DNA of 64,000 nucleotides, taken from assembly GCF_032854445.1 (NCBI RefSeq), contig NC_088300.1, forward strand, positions 70,468,984-70,532,983, given 5' to 3'. The notes below the pieces were generated by a model that did not search any database, was not told the origin of the DNA, and saw only the letters and a list, made by a program, of their open reading frames with translations. Positions 58,101-64,000 of the stretch are shown piece after piece. Source of the stretch: Liolophura sinensis (Eukaryota; Mollusca; Polyplacophora; Chitonida; Chitonidae). Made by a program: the position numbers and the translations under genes. Position 1 is the first letter of the stretch, and every line of letters begins with the position of its first letter.

Positions 58101-61100
58101 CCAGAATAGAAAAATAAGTACAGAAAATACACCATGCCAACTTTCTGCATCGATTTTAAATCTGGTAAAACATAAAAAATAAAAAAATTGCCAGTTCAAA
58201 TAATGCACCCAGTTTAATACACCTGACACTTCACACAGGACTTTCTGTAATGTTCTCTTATGAGCATGTACACATCTGATGATACAGATATCAAACTTAA
58301 AAAATTCTACACATTCATTCCACAAAACTTGTCACTGTTTTTACAAAAGCATCTTATTCATACAGATACCTTTCATCGATATATTGTCCACAGCTGAAAA
58401 TCTAAATAAGGCCACAGGGTTCACTAGTGTTGATGCATTCTTAAATTCACTGGTCAAGGACTTGGCCTGGAATAACAGATACATGATCCCATATAGACAT
58501 GGAGGGCACATACAAGACAAGACAACATCACCCAGCATTAACAACATCATCACTGAACATGTAAACAAAAACATCCTGTTATACAAAAATTTAACCTGAA
58601 TGAGACATGATCTTAATTTTTCAATCTTATATTACCCTGGGTTACTTCCATGTCAACTGTGCAGAGTAAAGGTGATAGAAACAGCATACTGAGACCTGCG
58701 TCCAGTTGTTCACAGGTGTTTTCATATGTAAGCCCAGTATTAACTATAATCTGGAATAAAGTCACAATAGTTTCATAAGATTTAAGCCAGGGATCAGTTT
58801 TATGAAAACTACTTAGTGCTGAGTATCCCTTAGCTAAGTGCACTGTGTGTCTATATATACAACATAATGCTGTCTTTTTAATGCTGGTACAGTTTTCAAA
58901 TACCCTGACCCTGATGTGTAAACTTACCCGTTTTTTGGGAGGCAGTGATTCCTGCAGGTAGAGGTATACATATATGATATCAATGACGGACAGCACTAAG
59001 GCAAAGAGAGCAGGTGTGGTGTAGAACTCCTGAGCATGACTTCGTGCCCAGCCAGCAAACAAGGCACCGATCATAGGCCCCAGAGTGAAGCCCAAGCTGA
59101 AGGCTATACCAATGAAGGCCTGCAGGAAACAAAAACAGAGCTCACATGTTAATGTCTGAAGAAGCTTAAGCACATATCGGGCATGTCTCAGTCATTCATT
59201 TATTTGGTTAGGGTTTAACAGCACTTGGTAATCTTACATGATGACGGTAACCAAGTGGGTGGAGAATCAGTCAGGGATATATGTAATAGTATACAGTTCC
59301 ATGAAGTTCAACACATTCCTTTTATCTCACCTGTACACAATTACACATAATGCTTTATATGAGATTTTGTTTTTATGTTATTAAGATATTTCATGTTAGC
59401 CTTCAAGACTTTGCACAGTAGCCAAATTTATACACATAAAACAATACATGACAATTTCAGAAGAAATACACATTCATTTGTGCACCCTTGTCCAAAAGTG
59501 AACTGACAAGTAAGAATAATGTTTCTAAAATTAACATATTTCTCCTACTGTCTACCACAATGTGCAATTCATTCCTCTTGCCTCTGGTACATCAAAGAGA
59601 GAGACTAATATGATTGCGATTGCCACAATGCACCATATCTTGTCACAATGAGTGTGATCTCTGGTATTACTAGAGGAGACATCAGTCACAATGGCTGTGT
59701 CAAAATGTACCCCAGCTTGTCACAGTCCAGTATGTACATGCTGTGTCTGTTACTTACCATTCCCTTGCCTCTGGTACGACTGGAGGAGACATCAGTCACA
59801 ATGGCTTGGTCAATATGTACCCCAGGTTGTCACAGTCCAGTATGTACATGCTGTGTCTGTTACTTACCATTCCCTTGCCTCTGGTACGACTGGAGGAGAC
59901 ATCAGTCACAATGGCTGTGTCAAAATGTACCCCAGCTTGTCACAGTCCAGTATGTACATGCTGTGTCTGTTACTTACCATTCCCTTGCCTCTGGTACGAC
60001 TAGAGGAGACATCAGTCACAATGGCTGTGTCAATATGTACCCCAGCCTGTTACAGTCCAGTATGTATACTCTGTGTCTGTTACATACCATTCCCTTGCCT
60101 CTGGTACGACTAGAGGAGACATCAGTCACAATGGCTGTACTCAGGTTAATGTTGGCCTTACTTAGCCCTCCTACAATCCTCGCTAACACAAACACGGTGA
60201 AGTTCCTAGACAGGGCCCACAGCACATAAGAGGAGGAAATCCCTACCTGTAAACAAACGACCCAGACCACATACAGGACAGTGGAGATATAACATGTACA
60301 CCAGTCATTACAGCCATTACATTACAGTCATTATATCAGAAACAACATTCAATTGTATGAATAATGATCCCATGGCTTTCTATTAATCTGGCCAAATTAT
60401 ACCACAGTCAAACTTACATGTATATGAATGTAAGGTTGACAGACTAAATCATAAAGCCAACACTTTAGTAGAACACATGAGGACAAAAAGTTTATTTGTT
60501 TTTTTTGTTTCCTTATCAGGACAGTGCAGCATAATGATGGCTGTGAATTCCCCCCAGACCCAACCCGGATTCCCGCCACTACAATACTGGTCGCTGTCAA
60601 GCAATATTTTTGGATACAGTGTACAACACCAATCAAATAAATTAATTACTAAATATTTATTTACTCCACTGATGTTTTAAACTGGGGTCAAGAACATACC
60701 CTTGGGTTTCACAACAAGTACTTGTTTTTAATATAATTAGTCTAGACAAAACAATGTCTACAGAGCATGCCATCAGGTGTCATGAAATGTCAAAATATGT
60801 AATTCTGTTCATGAAATTTGTCCTAAACATTAAACTTTTTACACAATCTGAGTGTCCACCAACGATTTGTTATGAATCTGTTTGGCATGGAACATTACGA
60901 CATAGCTTTTCACCAGTTATCTGATAGTGTTGTTATGGTTACCATCACTCAAATGCGCGATACTTTATCTCCATGTGTAGCAAAAGCACTAGATCCCTGT
61001 GAACGACCGCATAAGATTGACCCACTTTGTGGTCAGTGCTAAACAGGTCATATGCTTCTAGTGTAGTGCCGGACGGCATTTTGGGTCAGGTGATTTGGAC

Positions 61101-63695
61101 ATATTCCTCTCCGCAAGTTAAAAATAGGTCTCAAGACTGGCATATTTGGAGACAACCAGAAGATAATGTGCAAGACAGAGCTAACAGAGAACCACCAAGC
61201 CTACTAGCCAGGACCACTGATGGGACGACACATTCCGCCCGCTGAGTCTCTGGCAAGGCCCGTAGCTGTTACCTCATCTTGCACAACACTAATATAAACC
61301 TTCTCAGCATGTAAATGTCATGACGCAGAAAAGTCATAATAATTGGATTGAAAAACAGCAACTTGTGTTTTTATTCAACAGCATTGAGTCTGGACTCATT
61401 CAAAATATTTTTTAATTTGTTATTATTTTCTGAATGGGTGTGTATCTTTTTCATTTCTTTAGTGTTAAATAATGCACTGTAGTATTTATCACTTAAATGA
61501 TGGTAGACATGAGGTACACACACATCAACAGGAGGTAACTGGAGTAAAACGCCACCTTCCACCAGGTACCAGACAAACCTCCTGTCTTAAAGTCATCAAT
61601 GCACTTGCTGGGGCTGGATTCAAGTCTGAGGCCTTATGGTACAGATGCAACTGGGTCAAGTCTTGAACAAACTGAATGAGTCTTACATTTACTTATTTAT
61701 TTTTCACATATACAATGGCGACCAGCATTATGGCGGGAAGGAAGGGGCAAAGCCCAGTGGAAACCCACAACCATCCGCAGGTTGCTGGCAGAATGAGTCT
61801 AAAGACGGATTTCTAGCCCTGACACTACCGCATAAACATAGGTAATACTTGTACTTACCAGAGTGAGAAGCATGATGGGTTTTCTTCCATATACATCCGA
61901 CAAGGCACCCACCACTGGGGCAGTTAAGAACTGGAGGAGGGAGAAGACTGAGCCCAGCAACCCTGGGGTACACGACACAAAGGGAACATGTCACAAAGAG
62001 AACATGTCAGTATATCGACTGAATTTGACTTTATGACGATATTAGTATGCACCTTACAGTTTTAGATATTCACCAAGGAGCATAGTACATGTGGTGTCAG
62101 TTGACAGGTTCTATACATGTACCTGTCAGTTGACAGGTTCCATACATGTACATGTCAGTTGACAGGTTCCACACACTGACATGTATGAGTCAGTTGACAG
62201 GCTCTATACATGTACATATACGTGTCAGTTGACAGGTTCAATAGATAACAAATATTTATTTGAAAAGCTTCGTTTTAATTTGAGTATCACATTTTCTATG
62301 CCATACCATTGTGAGTACATTTAGAAAGAGCATTATACCAGTATCACACCTTCTATACCATACTATTGTGAGTACATTCAGAAAGAATGTTACACCAGTA
62401 TCACAATTTCTATACCATACCATTATGAGTACACTCAGAAAGAGCATTATACCAGTATCACACCTTCTATACCATAGTACTGTGAGTACATTCAGAAAGA
62501 ATGTTACACCAGTATCACACTTTCTATACCATACCATTGTGAGTACATTCAGAAAGAGCATTATACCAGTATCACACCTTCTATACCATACTACTGTGAG
62601 TACATTCAGAAAGAATGTTACACCAGTATCACACTTTCTATACCATACCATTGTGAGTACACTCAGAAAGAGCATTATACCAGTATCACACCTTCTATAC
62701 CATAGTACTGTCAGTACATTCAGAAAGAATGTTACACCAGTATCACACTTTCTATACCATACCACTGTGAGTACATTCAGAAAAAGTGTTATACCAGTAT
62801 CACATTTTCTATATCATACCATTGTGAGTACATTAAGAAAGAGCATTATACCAGTATCACACCTTCTATACCATACTACTGTGAGTACATTCAGAAAGAA
62901 TGTTACACCAGTATCACACTTTCTATACCATACCATTGTGAGTACATTCAGAAAAAGTGTTATGCCAGTATCATATTTTCTATACCATACCATTGTGAGT
63001 ACATTCAAAAAGAGTGTTACACCAGTATCACATTTTCTATACCATACCATAGTGAATACATTCAGACAAAGTGTTTTGACTTTAACTTCAATGGTTAACC
63101 AAATACCTGGCCTAATGCAAGAGTTTTGCAATTATGCTCCCTCTCCAGGAGTACATGGAAAGGTCTGTCAGCAACTTGAGAATGGTCATGGGTTTGCTCC
63201 GAGCTCTGCCCAGTTTCCTAATTCTGGTCGCTGTTGTATAAGTGAAATATTCTCGAGCACGGGGTAAAACACGAATCAAATAAATAAATCAGTTATGCTG
63301 CTATGACAATATTTCAAAATAACATACATGTACACATAATGAATTTGTATATAAACACGTTTTATATATCAAAAGCTGAACTATTAGATATGTCGTTCAT
63401 GATATAAAGAGCCATCAACAAAACAATCACATCTGTACACTATGCCAAACTCCATTATACATAAATAAATAACATGTTTAAATTCACAACCATAAACAAT
63501 ATCTACATGATTAAGATTACATTTTACATAACACATACATGCAGAGACAAAGCTTGAGGATGGTTTAATAGTACAGGTAAAAAATTCAGATGTCTTACCC
63601 CCAAACAAAACAGAATTCCATCTGGGAGTGTCTGGAGCCCCGACAAGTTCCCTAAACCCAGTTACAGACTGCTTCAGCACATGGTACAGGCCATC
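55198..63695 (-). CDS. MFSD10: MFSD10-like major facilitator superfamily transporter, 11 coding exons, N-terminus beyond window
   Basis: Exons in transcript order: 63599-63695, 61859-61962, 60088-60246, 58928-59119, 58370-58466, 58050-58161, 57233-57288, 57030-57082, 56659-56749, 55790-55927, 55198-55298. All junctions are GT-AG and in phase, giving 1200 nt, 399 residues plus stop. Human MFSD10 has about 455 aa, so roughly 55 N-terminal residues, including the first membrane helix, should lie past position 64000. Signature segments: WNSVLFGG then LLGSVFSLLQFL; the MFS motif A GALSDVYGRKP between helices 2 and 3; RIVGGLSKANINLSTAIV; AFSLGFTLGPMIGAL in the fifth helix; FLYLFFYSGLEFTLTFM; MQQGKMFFFIGI; and the C-terminal GAVMGIFRSLGALSRALGP. 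MFSD10 (TETRAN) is described as an organic-anion efflux-type carrier; the substrate here cannot be read from the sequence. The last exon ends VYWSCGPQICY and a hydrophobic helix, then TAA. The identity is firm. Confidence 0.95.
55473..55745 (-). repeat. SINE-related element downstream of MFSD10 exon 10
   Basis: TTTATTTATTCGTTTAATTG then GATTTGACACCATACTTAAG, a second TTATTTATTTATTT, GTGGAGGAAACCTGAGTAAA and GACCACTTAATGCCACC. It lies in the last MFSD10 intron, about 45 bp from the exon 10 donor. Confidence 0.55.
57944..57971. repeat. (AT)n microsatellite in MFSD10 intron 6
   Basis: A near-perfect AT dinucleotide run of about 28 bp between exons 58050-58161 and 57233-57288. Confidence 0.9.
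59565..60130 (-). repeat. 110-bp tandem array that duplicates the 3' end of MFSD10 exon 3 with its splice donor
   Basis: Beginning inside exon 3 (60088-60246) and running into intron 3, a 110-bp unit recurs with matching points at 59751, 59861, 59971 and 60081. Each full unit holds the last ~48 nt of exon 3 (codons for A-I-V-T-D-V-S-S-S-R-T-R-G-K-G-M) followed by a 5' splice site. In the three intronic copies the donor reads ATG/GTAAGTA; in the real exon it reads ATG/GTATGTA. An older copy near 59660-59700 and a decayed one near 59565-59600 have lost the donor. Long plus-strand frames here are artefacts of the repeat. Confidence 0.93.
60580..60660 (+). mobile_element. SINE-A 3' fragment in MFSD10 intron 2
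   Basis: CACTACAATACTGGTCGCTG, ATTTTTGGATACAGTGTACA and CACCAATCAAATAAATTAAT. The orientation is opposite to MFSD10. Confidence 0.72.
61686..61796 (-). mobile_element. SINE-A fragment next to MFSD10 exon 2
   Basis: TTTACTTATTTATTTTTCAC, CCAGCATTATGGCGGGAAGG and CAACCATCCGCAGGTTGCTG. It ends about 60 bp before the exon 61859-61962 boundary. Confidence 0.83.
62095..62242. repeat. Short tandem array built on GTCAGTTGACAGGTTC
   Basis: Five spaced copies of GTCAGTTGACAGG, each followed by a TACATGTA-type spacer. Each copy contains TGTCA and TGACA as a small inverted pair two bases apart. It lies just 3' (plus sense) of MFSD10 exon 61859-61962 and 40 bp before the 57-bp array. Confidence 0.85.
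62281..63075. repeat. 57-bp minisatellite in MFSD10 intron (about 14 units, alternating A and B types)
   Basis: Units start with ATTGTGAGTACATT and repeat every 57 bp (for example 62308 and 62365). Two unit types alternate: one with GAGCATTATACC, the other with GAATGTTACACC, so the higher-order period is 114 bp. Because 57 is a multiple of three and the unit has no stop in one frame on either strand, long repetitive frames appear on both strands (about 318 codons on plus, 169 on minus). They sit inside an MFSD10 intron and are not taken as genes. Confidence 0.95.
63143..63292 (+). mobile_element. SINE-A fragment in MFSD10 intron
   Basis: CTCCAGGAGTACATGGAAAGG, CAGCAACTTGAGAATGGTCA, AAGTGAAATATTCTCGAGCA and CACGAATCAAATAAATAAAT. 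It follows closely after the 57-bp array. Confidence 0.85.
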
Positions 63696-64000
63696 CTACA
63701 TCAGACATGTCACATTATAAAGGCATGTACATGTACTGTAGGCATGTATTTCACAAAAACTGCATAAAATAGCATGTTTAGATGCTAAATGTAACCATAA
63801 ATCTATGCAATTTGTTTTTGTACTTAAATCTTCACTTTTTAAGTTATTAAGCTGTATGTATAATGTACACTATACCACTGCCCTTAAAAAATATACACTA
63901 TGCAGATAGAATTCACACGTAAAATGGTATTTTTTAACATTTCTAAGCATCCCATACTCTTAATAGTTCTTATATGGATTTGTGTAATATTATGCAATGC
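63696..64000. other. MFSD10 intron running off the window edge
   Basis: AT-rich sequence with no recognisable exon. A 3' splice site at 63696-63697 implies a further upstream exon, beyond 64000, encoding the missing N-terminus. Confidence 0.7.

Noticed and set aside
59648-60229. 193-codon plus-strand frame and overlapping 140-codon frame
   Set aside because: Antisense to MFSD10 exon 3 and its tandem copies. The similarity to a repeat protein comes from the 110-bp array.
62311-63267. 318-codon plus-strand frame and matching minus-strand frames
   Set aside because: They are the translation of a 57-bp minisatellite inside an MFSD10 intron; the period is a multiple of three, which keeps both strands open by arithmetic.

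Overview
The window is nuclear DNA from an animal. It has spliced genes with GT-AG introns, long AT-rich non-coding stretches, many minisatellites and dispersed SINE- and MITE-like repeats. The tRNA-headed SINE with an (AAAT)n tail, the second SINE with a (TCAC)n tail and the frequent ACATGTA words suggest a lophotrochozoan, most likely a mollusc such as a bivalve; a brachiopod is not excluded. The species cannot be fixed from the sequence alone.

Four protein-coding genes can be supported. (1) 20988-23294, minus: a PWWP2A/B-type chromatin reader in two coding exons, 717 aa. (2) 26510-27124, minus: an intronless linker histone H1, 204 aa. (3) 33126-48774, plus: cytosolic Xaa-Pro aminopeptidase 1 (XPNPEP1), rebuilt here as 22 coding exons in one uninterrupted frame, 619 aa, with all metal ligands present. 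(4) 55198-63695, minus: an MFSD10-type major facilitator transporter, 11 coding exons and 399 residues including the stop-bearing last exon; its first exon or exons lie beyond position 64000. XPNPEP1 and MFSD10 are convergent. H1 and XPNPEP1 are divergent. PWWP2 and H1 lie head to tail on the minus strand. They are unrelated single-copy functions, not a pathway.

Layout: 1-2.6 kb repeats; 2.6-20.9 kb gene-poor AT-rich sequence, possibly including long minus-strand 3' UTRs, with one weak candidate terminal exon at 11798-11974; 21-27 kb two chromatin genes; 27-33 kb intergenic; 33-49 kb XPNPEP1 with an intronic 53-bp array and a 27-30-bp array; 49-55 kb convergent intergenic region; 55-64 kb MFSD10 with two notable intronic arrays.

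I found no evidence for a new multi-gene system. The most unusual structures are: (a) a 110-bp tandem array in MFSD10 intron 3, each full unit carrying the last 16 codons of exon 3 plus a stronger 5' splice site than the real one; (b) two SINEs of one family in XPNPEP1, each ending within about 20-33 nt of a 3' splice site, so that their tails could supply branch points; (c) a 57-bp two-type alternating minisatellite that stays open on both strands; and (d) a small GGCCCC-ended MITE family with four copies.
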